Positions 46,000 to 55,094 of a DNA stretch of 64,000 nt are shown here, piece after piece. Numbering within the stretch: position 1 is the stretch's first letter; each line of letters opens with the position of its first letter. The translations under genes were made by a program, and so were the position numbers. The DNA comes from Comamonas sp. (GTDB lineage: Bacteria > Pseudomonadota > Gammaproteobacteria > Burkholderiales > Burkholderiaceae_C). The notes under the pieces are model-generated. The model was not told the DNA's origin. It searched no databases and saw nothing but the letters and a program-made list of their open reading frames with translations. The stretch lies in the NCBI GenBank assembly GCA_015478895.1, contig JADMKK010000004.1, positions 1 to 64,000 on the forward strand, given 5' to 3'.

Positions 46000-46007
46000 T
46001 GTATACA
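46000..46007. promoter_or_regulatory. TGTATACA palindrome upstream of the aminotransferase
   Basis: TGTATACA lies 96 bp before the start codon in the context TGTGTATACAAA, which resembles operators of GntR/FadR-type regulators. A second palindrome, GCTAT-5 nt-ATAGC, is at 46050-46064. No GntR gene is in the window. Confidence 0.35.
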
Positions 46008-46103
46008 AAATTTGTGCGCAGTGCTTCCACAAAAAACGCAGCGTGCTAAGCTATTTTCCATAGCAATAAGGCGACACTGTGCCGCCTAGAAAATGGAGAA
46101 ACC

Positions 46104-47255
46104 ATGCCCGGACTTTTGCCTGATATTGATCCCGATGGACTGTTAGAGTTTTCGGTGGTCTACACCGACCGCGCCCTTAACCACATGTCCAAGCGCTTTA
46201 CCGGCGTGGTGCAAGACATCTTGGGCACGCTCAAAGAGGTCTATAACGCCCGCACCGCAGTGCTGGTGCCCGGCAGCGGCACGTTTGGCATGGAAGCGGT
46301 AGCGCGCCAGTTTGCCAATGGCGAGAAGGTGCTGATCGTGCGCAATGGCTGGTTCAGCTACCGCTGGACACAGATTTTTGAGGCCGGCAACTTCGGCTTG
46401 GGCGGCGGCGCCATCGTCTGCAAGGCGCGCAAGCAGGGTGCGGGCAGCCAAGACCCGTGGGCGCCGTGCGCGGCCGCAGATGTGGCCGCCACCATCCGCG
46501 CTGAAAAACCCAAAGTGGTGTTTGCGCCGCACGTGGAAACCGCCAGCGGCATCTTGCTGCCCGATGACTACATCCGCACCATCAGCGATGCGGCCCACGA
46601 AGTAGGCGCTTTGGTGGTGCTGGACTGCGTAGCTTCTGGCGCGATGTGGGTGGACATGGTCAAAACCGGTGTGGATGTGCTGATTTCTGCGCCCCAAAAA
46701 GGCTGGAGCAGCTCGCCGTGCTGTGCCATGGTGATGCTGTCCGAGCGTGCACGCCAGGCCATCGATGGCACGCAAAGTTCGAGCTTTTCGTGCGACTTGA
46801 AAAAGTGGATGCAGATTGCCGAAGGCTACGAAAAAGGCCAGCACGCCTACCACACCACCATGCCGACCGATGCGCTGGTGCGCCTGCGTGATGTGATGAT
46901 CGAGACGCGCGCCTATGGCTTTGCCAAGGTGCGTGAAGAGCAGATCGAATTGGGCCAGCAAGTGCGTGCGCTGCTGGAGTCGCGCGGCTTTCCGAGCGTA
47001 GCGGCTGAGGGTTTCAAGGCTCCCGGCGTGGTGGTGAGCTACACCACGGATGCCGGCATCCAGAGCGGCAAGAAGTTCATGGAAGTGGGCTTGCAGACGG
47101 CCTCGGGCGTGCCTTTGCAGTGCGATGAAGGCGCAGATTTTCAGACCTTCCGCATTGGTCTGTTTGGGCTGGAAAAATGGCACAACGTCGCGCGCACCGT
47201 GGGACATCTGGGCACTGCCTTGGATGCCATCGGGGTTGCACCGGCCAAGGCATGA
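46104..47255 (+). CDS. Class V PLP aminotransferase (serine/alanine--glyoxylate type)
   Basis: 383-aa fold-type I aminotransferase. The PLP lysine is Lys199 in SAPQKGWSS, and Asp174 in VVLDCVASGA pairs with the pyridine nitrogen. PGSGTFGMEAV (56-66) is the phosphate loop. The family includes serine-glyoxylate and alanine-glyoxylate transaminases and, more distantly, phosphoserine aminotransferase; the substrate cannot be fixed from sequence. GGAGA lies 6 nt upstream. It may share a transcript with the FKBP gene 32 bp downstream. Confidence 0.85.
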   Translation: MPGLLPDIDPDGLLEFSVVYTDRALNHMSKRFTGVVQDILGTLKEVYNARTAVLVPGSGTFGMEAVARQFANGEKVLIVRNGWFSYRWTQIFEAGNFGLGGGAIVCKARKQGAGSQDPWAPCAAADVAATIRAEKPKVVFAPHVETASGILLPDDYIRTISDAAHEVGALVVLDCVASGAMWVDMVKTGVDVLISAPQKGWSSSPCCAMVMLSERARQAIDGTQSSSFSCDLKKWMQIAEGYEKGQHAYHTTMPTDALVRLRDVMIETRAYGFAKVREEQIELGQQVRALLESRGFPSVAAEGFKAPGVVVSYTTDAGIQSGKKFMEVGLQTASGVPLQCDEGADFQTFRIGLFGLEKWHNVARTVGHLGTALDAIGVAPAKA

Positions 47256-47287
47256 TGTCGTCTTTTCCAGACTGAAAGAACCGATTC

Positions 47288-47686
47288 ATGAAGCAATTGC
47301 TTGTACTGGCTTCTGCCGGCCTGATGGCCTTGGGCACCGCACACGCCGCGCCGGAAACCACGGCCAGCGGCCTGGTCTACGAAGTCATCACCGAAGGCTC
47401 GGGCGCGCAGCCCAAAGCCACTGACACCGTGCGCGTGCACTACCGCGGCTGGTTCCCGGAGAGTGGCAAGGAGTTCGACAGCTCCATTGCGCGCGGTCAG
47501 CCTATTGACTTTCCGCTCAACCGGGTGATTCCTTGCTGGACCGAAGGTGTGCAGAAAATGAAGGTGGGCGGCAAGGCCAAGCTGACTTGCCCGGCCAGCA
47601 TTGCCTACGGCAGCCGTGGCGCGGGTAGCGCCATTCCGCCCAATGCCACCCTGAACTTTGAGGTGGAGCTGCTGCAGGTGAAGTAA
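47288..47686 (+). CDS. Periplasmic FKBP-type peptidyl-prolyl isomerase
   Basis: 132-aa protein with a cleavable signal (about residues 1-20, ending AHA) and a single FKBP domain: DTVRVHYRGWFPESGKEFDSS, then VIPCWTEGVQKMKVGGKAKL, IAYGSRGAGSAIPPNATL. It should catalyse proline isomerisation in the periplasm. There is no dimerisation domain as in FkpA. A long palindromic repeat after the stop codon likely terminates it. Confidence 0.93.
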   Translation: MKQLLVLASAGLMALGTAHAAPETTASGLVYEVITEGSGAQPKATDTVRVHYRGWFPESGKEFDSSIARGQPIDFPLNRVIPCWTEGVQKMKVGGKAKLTCPASIAYGSRGAGSAIPPNATLNFEVELLQVK

Positions 47687-47701
47687 ACCGCGGAACGTCT
47701 T

Positions 47702-47795
47702 AAAAAAAGGAGCTAGAAGCCCCCGTAAAAGCTTGTTTTGGCAATGTATTGCATTGCAAAGCAAGCTTCTTTCAGGGCAACTAGCTCCTTTTTTT
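47702..47795. repeat. Dispersed bipartite palindrome, long form, copy 8 (terminator-like)
   Basis: A single imperfect hairpin of 94 bp. The ends AAAAAAAGGAGCTAG and CTAGCTCCTTTTTTT are exact complements; across 34-nt arms (47702-47735 and 47762-47795) 27 positions pair. The inner part GCTTGTTTTGGCAATG and CATTGCAAAGCAAGC pairs almost perfectly around loop TATTG. It lies between convergent FKBP and TonB receptor genes, with T-runs on both strands. Confidence 0.92.
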
Positions 47796-47837
47796 GAGTC
47801 TGCTGGCGCTGTGTGTCCACCGCGCCAGCTTCGTGGC

Positions 47838-50021
47838 TTAGAACTGCATGTTGGCCTTCAGCCACAAGGTGCGGCCGTCCGAGGCCGTGCCCTTGACGCT
47901 GCGGCCACCCTTGAAGTAATTGCTGTACCAGGTGCCGTTCACGCTGGTGTACTGGTGAAAGTCTTTGTCCAGCAGGTTGTGAATGGTGCCGCTGAGTGTC
48001 ACGTTCTGGCTGAGCTTGTAGCTGGCGCCCAGATGCAGCAGGGCATAGCCTTTGAGGTCACCCATGGCCGCGTATTCGGCTGCTTCCGTAGCGGTCATTT
48101 GGCCTGGGGCGTTGTCAAAGCGGCGGCTCTTGCCTCGGTACTCAGCTTGCAGCCAGGTGGACCACTGGCTGTTGGGCGTCCAGTTCAGCGTGGCGCTGGC
48201 GACATGTTTGGCGGTGTCGCTGAGCTTGCCGACGACCACGCCTTGCTCGATCAACTCGCTGTCGGTCCATGTGTAGTTGGCACCCATGGACCACTGCGGC
48301 GAGAGCACGTACTTGGTGCCCAGCTCCAGGCCCCAGGTTTTGCCTGTGTCGCGGTTCATGCTGAAGGTTGCCGTATTGGGGTAGCCCGCACAGCCGGTGA
48401 TGCGATCAGCGCTGTCGCAGCGGATGCTGCCCACAATCTTGTCTTTGACGTCGTTGTGGAACAAGGTGGCGCTGTTGGTCCAGCCCTGCAGGTTGTCGAA
48501 CAGCATGCCCAATTCGGTGCTGGTGCTGACTTCGGGCTTGAGATCGGGGTTGCCCAGGGTGATGGTGGTGCCTTGGCCAACCAGACCGATCACGCCGTCC
48601 ATGATCTGGTTGACCTTGGGCGCACGAAAGCCCCGGCTGATACCGCCCTTGAGGGTCAGCATGTCGGTGGTATTCCACACCAGATAGGCGCGAGGGCTCC
48701 AGTGGCCGCCGAACTTGTTGTGATCGTCATAGCGCAGGCCACCAGTAGCAGTCAGGCTGTCGGTAATCGACCATTCATTTTCGGCAAACAGCGCCCAGGT
48801 GGTTTGCTTGAAGGCGCTGCCGCCGCGCAGGCTGGGCACGCCATCCACGGCCTTGGTATTGGCGTACTGGGTGCCCAGGCTCAGCAGATTGCGCTCGCCC
48901 AGTGGCGAGACCAGCTTGGCGTCATACGTGGTGCTGGTGGATTCCAGCAAGCGTGCCTGGCCAATGCGTGGATCGTTGCGGTTGGTGAAGGCCTCCGTGG
49001 GCAGGGTGCGGCCTTTGGTGGCATTTTCCGAGTGCGTGATGCTGGTTTCCAGCAGGCCAATGTCCAGTTTTCCCTTGTAGCCCAGCGCTACCTGATCGCG
49101 GTTGAACTGCATTTCATCAGCGTAGCCCGAAGCGGTGGTGGTGCCTGCACCCGTCGTGCAGTTCACAAAATCCAGCGTGCCCAGGTCACAGTTGCGGTTG
49201 TCGTAAGTGGTCTTGGCGGTGTCCGCATCCAGCCACAGCTCGTGGCCCTTGGAGGGGGTCAGCGTCAGGCGTGCACCCAGGCTTTGCTGCTTGCTCTTGG
49301 GTGGTGCCAAGCCTTTGAGCTGGCTGGCGGCAATCCCGGTGGGTGGGGCAATGCTGGAGGCATCGCGGTTGTACATGCTGCCGCGCACGGTCAAGCCCAG
49401 TGTGTCGGCCTGGATGGGGCCGCTCAGGTAGAAGCTGCCCTTCTGGGCTGCACCTTGTTCGCTGTGCTCGGGCAGGGAGCCTTCCAGCTGCACGCTGCCG
49501 CCCCAGACCTTGGACACCTTGCGGGTGATGATATTGATCACACCGCCCATGGCGTCCGAGCCGTACAGCGTGGACATGGGACCACGGATGACTTCGATGC
49601 GCTCAATCGCCGACAGTGGCGGGATCAGCGAGGTTTGGGCTTCGCTGAAGCCGTTGGGCGCGGTCTCGCCAGCAGGGGTGGTGCGCCGGCCATCGACCAG
49701 AATCAGCGTGTATTCGCTGGGCATGCCGCGCATGCTGATGTTCAGGCCACCGGTCTTGCCCGTGCCACCGCGCACATCAATGCCTTCCACGTTCTGCAGC
49801 GCTTCGGCCAAGTCGCGAAAGCTCTTTTTCTCCAGCTCTTCGCGACTCACCACCGAAATCGATGCCGGTGCTTGCTTGAGCTCCTGCTCAAAGCCAGACG
49901 CAGAAACCACCACTTCAGACAAGGTCTGGGTGCGCTCCTGGGCGACCGCTGATGCGCAGGCAGCAGCAGCCAGCGCCAGTAAGGTGGGACGAAGCAAGAG
50001 GGATGAAGCAATTTTTGGCAT
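47838..50021 (-). CDS. CirA/FepA-like TonB-dependent receptor 1
   Basis: 727-aa outer-membrane receptor. After a signal peptide (about 1-28, ending AVAQ) comes a TonB box-like TLSEVVV, the plug (KQAPASISVVSREEL, MRGMPSEYTLILVDGRR, IERIEVIRGPMSTLYGSDAM) and a 22-strand barrel ending in F (WLKANMQF). The plug closely resembles E. coli CirA, so catecholate ferri-siderophores are the likely ligands. A cysteine pair in NCDLGTLDFVNC lies in an extracellular loop. Start ATG 50021; a good Fur box lies about 135 bp upstream. It has no transport partner in the same direction. Confidence 0.9.
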   Translation of the reverse strand: MPKIASSLLLRPTLLALAAAACASAVAQERTQTLSEVVVSASGFEQELKQAPASISVVSREELEKKSFRDLAEALQNVEGIDVRGGTGKTGGLNISMRGMPSEYTLILVDGRRTTPAGETAPNGFSEAQTSLIPPLSAIERIEVIRGPMSTLYGSDAMGGVINIITRKVSKVWGGSVQLEGSLPEHSEQGAAQKGSFYLSGPIQADTLGLTVRGSMYNRDASSIAPPTGIAASQLKGLAPPKSKQQSLGARLTLTPSKGHELWLDADTAKTTYDNRNCDLGTLDFVNCTTGAGTTTASGYADEMQFNRDQVALGYKGKLDIGLLETSITHSENATKGRTLPTEAFTNRNDPRIGQARLLESTSTTYDAKLVSPLGERNLLSLGTQYANTKAVDGVPSLRGGSAFKQTTWALFAENEWSITDSLTATGGLRYDDHNKFGGHWSPRAYLVWNTTDMLTLKGGISRGFRAPKVNQIMDGVIGLVGQGTTITLGNPDLKPEVSTSTELGMLFDNLQGWTNSATLFHNDVKDKIVGSIRCDSADRITGCAGYPNTATFSMNRDTGKTWGLELGTKYVLSPQWSMGANYTWTDSELIEQGVVVGKLSDTAKHVASATLNWTPNSQWSTWLQAEYRGKSRRFDNAPGQMTATEAAEYAAMGDLKGYALLHLGASYKLSQNVTLSGTIHNLLDKDFHQYTSVNGTWYSNYFKGGRSVKGTASDGRTLWLKANMQF

Positions 50022-50155
50022 GGCAATGTCTGCCAGCAGTTGCTGGCTGGAAAATAAGAAATTGGATGGGAGCAAGCGGGCGATCACTTGCCTGGATGCA
50101 GTCCTTGTTATGTTTTTTTATGTGGACTTGGAGTGCGTGAATTATGAATGTTGAA

Positions 50156-50170
50156 TGCTAATAATTCTCA
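50156..50170 (-). promoter_or_regulatory. Fur box of TonB receptor 1
   Basis: On the minus strand TGAGAAT-T-ATTAGCA fits the 7-1-7 Fur consensus TGATAATNATTATCA at 12 of 14 paired positions. It overlaps a TTGAGA that could serve as -35 for the receptor gene. Confidence 0.75.
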
Positions 50171-50365
50171 ATATGGTCACGTTTTTTGCGCAGTGTTGGG
50201 ATAAACCCACGCTAGTCCCAGCATCCAAGCTACGTTCCTACTTGCAGCCTGCGTGCATGCGAAGCGGACCAACTCCCTCAGCGCGTTAAGGTCTGGGAAT
50301 GGCTACAGCCCTGAGGCTTTATGCACGGAGCAATTGGGGCTGTATCAGACAAGGAGTAGAGGCTT

Positions 50366-51640
50366 ATGCAACCACAATGGGCGGCAGGAACAGAGGTGCG
50401 CCGAGCCAAAAGGCAGGCCACAGGTTTGCTGTTGCTGGTGTCAGCGGTGTTTATCGGCACGCACTTTTTCGCACCGACTTTGCTGGTGCGTTGCATGACG
50501 GCTATGTCTGAAGCCGCCATGGTGGGTGCGTTGGCTGACTGGTTTGCGGTTACTGCGCTGTTCCGGCGGATTCCTTTGCCCATTGTGGGGCGCCACACAG
50601 CGATCATTGCGCGCAACAAAGACCGAATCGGCGAAAACTTGGCCGCGTTTGTGCGCGACAAATTTCTGGATGCGCCCTCGTTGATTGCGCTGATGCGCCG
50701 CAACGATCCTGCGCAGTGGATGGTGCAGTGGCTGTCTGCACCCGGCAATGCCCAGTTGCTGGGCATGCAGCTGGCCAGACTGGTGGCAGGTGCTGTAGAG
50801 ATGGTGCAAGACAAGCAGGTGGAGCGTCTGCTGACGCGCACCCTGCGGGGTGTGCTGGGCAAGATCGATATGACGCAGTCCATGGCGGCGGGGCTGGCTG
50901 CGCTGACCCACAATGGCCGCCACCAGGCGGTTCTGGATGATGTACTGGCAAGCATCTCCAAAGCGTTGCAGCAATCGCAGACCCGCCTGGTCATGGCGGA
51001 AACCATTGTGCAATGGCTCAAACGTGAACACCCTCTGAAAGAGAAAGTGCTGCCCAGCGATTGGTTGGGTGACAAAGGGGCGCAAGTGATTGCAGAAGCT
51101 GTGGACAGCGTGCTCGATGACATTGCGCATAACCCGCAGCATCGCTTGCGCGAGGCGTTTGATGCCTCGGTGCGCGATCTGATCGAGCGTTTGCGCACCG
51201 ATCCCAGCTATGCCCAAAAAGGCGAGCAACTGCGCCGCTATCTGCTGCATGACGAGAACTTGGCGCGCTATCTGCACGACCTGTGGGCACGCATGCGCAG
51301 CAAGCTGCAGGCAGATCTGGAGAACCCCCATTCCTGGGTGGGCCACAAGCTCGCCGGTATGGGCGCGTGGCTAGGCAATGCGCTGGCGCATGATCCAGCA
51401 CTGCGGCACTCCATGAATGAGCGACTGGAGCGCTGGGCACAAGGTCTGGCGCCGGAGGTGTCGCAGTTCATTGCCAGACACATTCAAGACACGGTGCAGC
51501 GTTGGGATGCGCAGGAGCTGTCAGATTTGGTGGAGCAGCACATTGGCAAAGATCTGCAGTTCATTCGCATCAACGGCACGCTGGTGGGCGGGGCCGTGGG
51601 TTTGCTGCTCTTCATGCTGGAGCTTGCCTTCTCGCGCTGA
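50366..51640 (+). CDS. DUF445 (YjiN-like) membrane protein
   Basis: 424-aa protein with a membrane segment near the N terminus (about 20-45), another at the C terminus (about 402-420), and a long helical region between; this matches DUF445. EAAMVGALADWFAVTALFRR (about 48-67) and GRHTAIIARNKDRIGENLAAF (75-95) are family landmarks. Function unknown. AAGGAG about 10 nt before the start is a good ribosome-binding site. It has no visible link to the surrounding iron genes. Confidence 0.85.
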   Translation: MQPQWAAGTEVRRAKRQATGLLLLVSAVFIGTHFFAPTLLVRCMTAMSEAAMVGALADWFAVTALFRRIPLPIVGRHTAIIARNKDRIGENLAAFVRDKFLDAPSLIALMRRNDPAQWMVQWLSAPGNAQLLGMQLARLVAGAVEMVQDKQVERLLTRTLRGVLGKIDMTQSMAAGLAALTHNGRHQAVLDDVLASISKALQQSQTRLVMAETIVQWLKREHPLKEKVLPSDWLGDKGAQVIAEAVDSVLDDIAHNPQHRLREAFDASVRDLIERLRTDPSYAQKGEQLRRYLLHDENLARYLHDLWARMRSKLQADLENPHSWVGHKLAGMGAWLGNALAHDPALRHSMNERLERWAQGLAPEVSQFIARHIQDTVQRWDAQELSDLVEQHIGKDLQFIRINGTLVGGAVGLLLFMLELAFSR

Positions 51641-51778
51641 GGGCTGACGCAGACAGCCCCGCCCAGCAGAGCAGCCTTGGGTGCGTGTGGCCAATTACCA
51701 GGCTGCCCGTGCGCGCAGCAACAGAAACGTGCTTTCCCCCGGGATTTTGTGTGGAAAAGTGTGTTTCCTTTTTAAATT

Positions 51779-51797
51779 GAATAATAATAATGAGATT
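51779..51797 (+). promoter_or_regulatory. Fur-like site upstream of the siderophore-binding protein
   Basis: The stretch AATAATAATAATGAGATT reads as three adjacent hexamers of the GATAAT type, one accepted form of a Fur site. It lies about 120 bp before the start codon in an AT-rich island. Confidence 0.6.
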
Positions 51798-51913
51798 GGT
51801 TCTTGTTTGCATTGAATGAGTTGCTTGCCGAATTTTCTACGGCATGTCTGGTCATGCAAGGATCGTCGAATGCATCGCTCTGCATGGGTTCATACCCGAT
51901 AAAAAGGTTTTTC

Positions 51914-52873
51914 ATGAGTTTCTTTTCCCAACGTCGATGGACTTTGTTGGCCGGCATGGCTGCTGTGTGCGGTACGGTCTGGGCGGCGCAGCCGAACATG
52001 GCCCAGCAGGTCACAGTGACCCATGCCAAAGGCACGACACAGGTTCCGCGGGCGCCCCAGCGTGTGGTGGTGTATGACTTGGCATCGCTGGATGCCATGC
52101 AGGCTTTGGGAATTCCGGTGACCGGCGGCTTGCCCAGGGCGCAGTTCCCGCAGTACATGGCGGGCTACAGCGATGCCAAATACAAGGTGGCGGGCAGCTT
52201 GTTTGAGCCCGATTACGACGCCCTGAGCCAGATTCGCCCCGATCTGATCATTGTGGCCGGCCGTTCTGCCGCGAAGTACGACGTGCTGAGCAAGATTGCG
52301 CCCACTGTGGACTTCAGCGTCAACAGCAGTCACATGCTCGATGACATGCAGCGTAATTTGACGCAGCTGGGCCAGGTGTTTGGCAAGCAGGCGCAAAGCC
52401 AGGCGCTGGCCAGCAAGATTCGCAGCGAAGTGGCGCAGCTGCGCCAGCTCTCCAGCAAGGCCGAGCCCGGTTTGCTGCTGATGGCGGTGAACGAACGCAT
52501 CATGCCCAACGCGCCGGGCTCGCGATTTGGCTTCTTGTTCGACGTGCTGGGTGCGCAATCGGCCATCACGGCGAAAGACGTTCCTGCACGCGGCACGGCC
52601 TACACCTTCGATGACGTAGCCAAACTCAATCCCGCCTGGATTTATGTGATTGACCGCAACACCGGTACGGGCTCGGCGGCGGGCGGCGGCGAGATCATCC
52701 CTTCGCAAAAGGTGTTTGATAAGCCCCAGATCCAGGCCACCACGGCAGGCCAAAAAGGGCAGGTGGTGTTTTTGGACCCCAAAGGCTGGTACCTGATGGG
52801 CAGCACTGGCCCGACTGCGATGTTGAACAACATCGCACAGCTCAAACAAGCCTACACCGCTACACAGCGCTGA
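51914..52873 (+). CDS. Periplasmic catecholate siderophore-binding protein (CeuE/FatB/YclQ-like)
   Basis: 319-aa class III substrate-binding protein. A signal peptide (about 1-24, ending VWA) precedes VPRAPQRVVVYDLASLDAM, the usual start of the first lobe; a long helix backbone and a second lobe with DRNTGTGS and DPKGWYLMG follow. It lacks a lipobox cysteine, so it is probably soluble. Relatives CeuE and YclQ bind tetradentate catecholates or petrobactin. No permease or ATPase gene is near, so it must work with transporter parts elsewhere. AAAAGG lies 5 nt upstream. Confidence 0.85.
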   Translation: MSFFSQRRWTLLAGMAAVCGTVWAAQPNMAQQVTVTHAKGTTQVPRAPQRVVVYDLASLDAMQALGIPVTGGLPRAQFPQYMAGYSDAKYKVAGSLFEPDYDALSQIRPDLIIVAGRSAAKYDVLSKIAPTVDFSVNSSHMLDDMQRNLTQLGQVFGKQAQSQALASKIRSEVAQLRQLSSKAEPGLLLMAVNERIMPNAPGSRFGFLFDVLGAQSAITAKDVPARGTAYTFDDVAKLNPAWIYVIDRNTGTGSAAGGGEIIPSQKVFDKPQIQATTAGQKGQVVFLDPKGWYLMGSTGPTAMLNNIAQLKQAYTATQR

Positions 52874-52902
52874 TCGCCCGAGGGCCTGCTTGAGCTTCAT
52901 TA

Positions 52903-52990
52903 AATGAAGCAGCTTGCCGCCTATCTATAAGCACTTGAGCAACTAAACACCTTGAAAGTGTTTGGTTGCTTGGGCATGCCGCTCTCTTAT
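52903..52990 (+). repeat. Dispersed bipartite palindrome, long form, copy 9
   Basis: Inner arms AGCAACTAAACAC (52938-52950) and GTGTTTGGTTGCT (52958-52970) pair at 12 of 13. Outer arms GAAGCAGCTTGCC and GGGCATGCCGCTCTC are degenerate. It lies between the binding-protein gene and the second TonB receptor. Confidence 0.75.
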
Positions 52991-53021
52991 TAATCTCATC
53001 TCACAGTTCAGAAGGACACGT

Positions 53022-55067
53022 ATGTCTACGTCTCACCGATTTCCCTTTGCTCGCACGCTGATCGCAGCGGCGGCGGCAACCAGCTTGTCGGCGTTGGCCC
53101 AGCAGCAGGGTACGCAGCTTGATGTGGTGACTGTGACAGCGGGCGGCTACGAGCAAAGCGTGAAGGACGCGCCCGCGTCGATTTCCGTGATTACGGCCGA
53201 AGAAATCGCCAAGAAGTCGTACACGGATGTGACCGATGTGCTCAAGAACGTGCCTGGCGTACACATTCAGGGCGGTGGTGTGGAGCAGTCCGTGATGATT
53301 CGCGGCATGAGTGCGGAGTACACCAAGTTCCTGATTGATGGCCGTCCGATGCAGGACAACCAGGCATTTGGATTGAATGGCTCCAACGCGGGCAATTCGG
53401 TGAACTTCCTGCCACCACTGGAGGCCATTGAGCGCATTGAAGTGATTCGCGGCCCCGCCTCGTCGCTGTATGGCTCGGATGCGATTGGCGGCGTGGTGAA
53501 CGTGATTACCAAGAAGGTGGTCAACAAATTTAGTGGCAGTGTGAGTACCGAGTACATCAAGTCTGGCAATGATGTGACCAACGACGGCATGAACACGAAT
53601 TTCGCGCTGAACATTCCATTGGTCAACGACAAGCTGTCGCTGCAATTGAATGGTGGCTTGCGCCACCAGGACGAAGCGGATTTCGTCGGCGGCGACGACA
53701 GTGCCGCCGCAGACCCAGCGTTCAAACGCCGCAACTTTGCGGCCAAGGCCAGCTTGAAACTGGATGCCCGCAACACCTTCACGCTGGGTGGCGGACGCAC
53801 CGAGCAAGAGCGCACGCACAACCCCGGCAAGAGCTTGGCCATTGGTGACGATGCCAGCTACAACCAGTCTTTGCGCAATAACTTCTTTGCCACGCACGAA
53901 GGCCGCTACACAGACATGCTGTGGGAGAGCTATGTCAACTACGACACGTCCTCCAATCCCAGCCGTGTCAACGCAACCACGGGCAGCGGCATTGGCTTTA
54001 GCACGCTGACCGCCAATAGCCAGGCTTCTTTCTTCCTGGGTGATCACACCGTGACCTCCGGCTTGAACTACACCGACGAAAAGCTCGATGACGGTGCCAC
54101 CAACGGCATCAACATTCCAGGCTTTCGCCTGAACACGGACATGGTCACGATGGCGCGCAAGTCAGCGGCCGTGTTTGCTGAAGACAACTGGCAGATCACC
54201 GACGATTTGGCGCTGCTGCTCAGTGGCCGTTATGACCACAATGACCAGTACGGCGGCAAGTTCAGCCCCAAGGTCTATGCGGTGTACGACATCAGCCCCA
54301 CGTTGGCATTGAAGGGCGGATACACGACGGGTTATAAATCCCCCGAGCTGCGCCGCGCTGTGCCGGACTTTGGCAGCACTTCCATGGGCGGCGTGATCAT
54401 CGGCAGCCCGGATCTGAAGCCTGAAACCACCAAGAACTTTGAAATTGGTCTGAACTACGGTAACTCTGCCAATGGCTTGTCCGGTAGCTTGACGGTGTAC
54501 CAGAGCAAATTCAAAGACAAGCTGGTGCGCAGTGGCCGCGTTTGTGCAGAAAACGTCGCTTGCTCCATCTACGGTCTGGACTTGCCCGCGCACCAATTTG
54601 GCTACACCACGTACCACAACGTGGACTCGGCCCAACTGCAAGGCCTGGAGTGGACGCTGGACTGGAAAGTCAATCAGCGCCTGACTTACCGCCACAGCTA
54701 CACCTATGCCGAGTCGGAGCAAACCTCGGGCCAGTACAAAGGCAGCCCGCTCAACGATATTCCTGAGCACATGTTCAACGCCTCGCTGGACTGGCAGGCC
54801 ACCGCCAAAACCAACGTGTGGACGCAATGGAACTACCGGGGCAAGACGTCGGGGCGCGCCGTGGCCGCCAGTGGCTCTGCCACCAATGGCGTGAAGTACC
54901 CGGGCTACAGCTTCTTGGATGCGGGCGTGATGTTCCAGCCTCGCAAGGACGTGAAACTGCGTTTTGGCGTGTACAACTTGCTGGACAAGAAGGTCACACC
55001 GGAAGATGGTTTTGCCTATGTCCTGGATGGTCGCCGCTACAGCGTTTCGGCCAGCTTCCAATTCTGA
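53022..55067 (+). CDS. CirA-like TonB-dependent receptor 2
   Basis: 681-aa outer-membrane receptor with signal peptide (about 1-27, ending LAQ), TonB box-like LDVVTVT, a plug (VKDAPASISVITAEEI, MIRGMSAEYTKFLIDGRP, IERIEVIRGPASSLYGSDAIGG in successive blocks) and a barrel ending SASFQF. It resembles CirA and receptor 1 but the two are clearly diverged. A Cys pair (VCAENVAC) marks an extracellular loop. AGAAGGA lies 8 nt upstream. With the CeuE-like binding protein it forms a plausible catecholate uptake pair; a methyltransferase gene follows after 27 bp. Confidence 0.9.
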   Translation: MSTSHRFPFARTLIAAAAATSLSALAQQQGTQLDVVTVTAGGYEQSVKDAPASISVITAEEIAKKSYTDVTDVLKNVPGVHIQGGGVEQSVMIRGMSAEYTKFLIDGRPMQDNQAFGLNGSNAGNSVNFLPPLEAIERIEVIRGPASSLYGSDAIGGVVNVITKKVVNKFSGSVSTEYIKSGNDVTNDGMNTNFALNIPLVNDKLSLQLNGGLRHQDEADFVGGDDSAAADPAFKRRNFAAKASLKLDARNTFTLGGGRTEQERTHNPGKSLAIGDDASYNQSLRNNFFATHEGRYTDMLWESYVNYDTSSNPSRVNATTGSGIGFSTLTANSQASFFLGDHTVTSGLNYTDEKLDDGATNGINIPGFRLNTDMVTMARKSAAVFAEDNWQITDDLALLLSGRYDHNDQYGGKFSPKVYAVYDISPTLALKGGYTTGYKSPELRRAVPDFGSTSMGGVIIGSPDLKPETTKNFEIGLNYGNSANGLSGSLTVYQSKFKDKLVRSGRVCAENVACSIYGLDLPAHQFGYTTYHNVDSAQLQGLEWTLDWKVNQRLTYRHSYTYAESEQTSGQYKGSPLNDIPEHMFNASLDWQATAKTNVWTQWNYRGKTSGRAVAASGSATNGVKYPGYSFLDAGVMFQPRKDVKLRFGVYNLLDKKVTPEDGFAYVLDGRRYSVSASFQF

Positions 55068-55094
55068 TGGCGCTGAGCGCATGGGGCGGATGTT

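Noticed and set aside
47733-49952. 739-codon frame opposite the first TonB receptor
   Set aside because: Mirror frame; the receptor on the other strand has signal peptide, plug and barrel motifs.
51840-51913. Possible riboswitch upstream of the siderophore-binding protein
   Set aside because: Only a small hairpin (GGGTTCATACCC) is seen; no cobalamin or other known riboswitch motif could be recognised.
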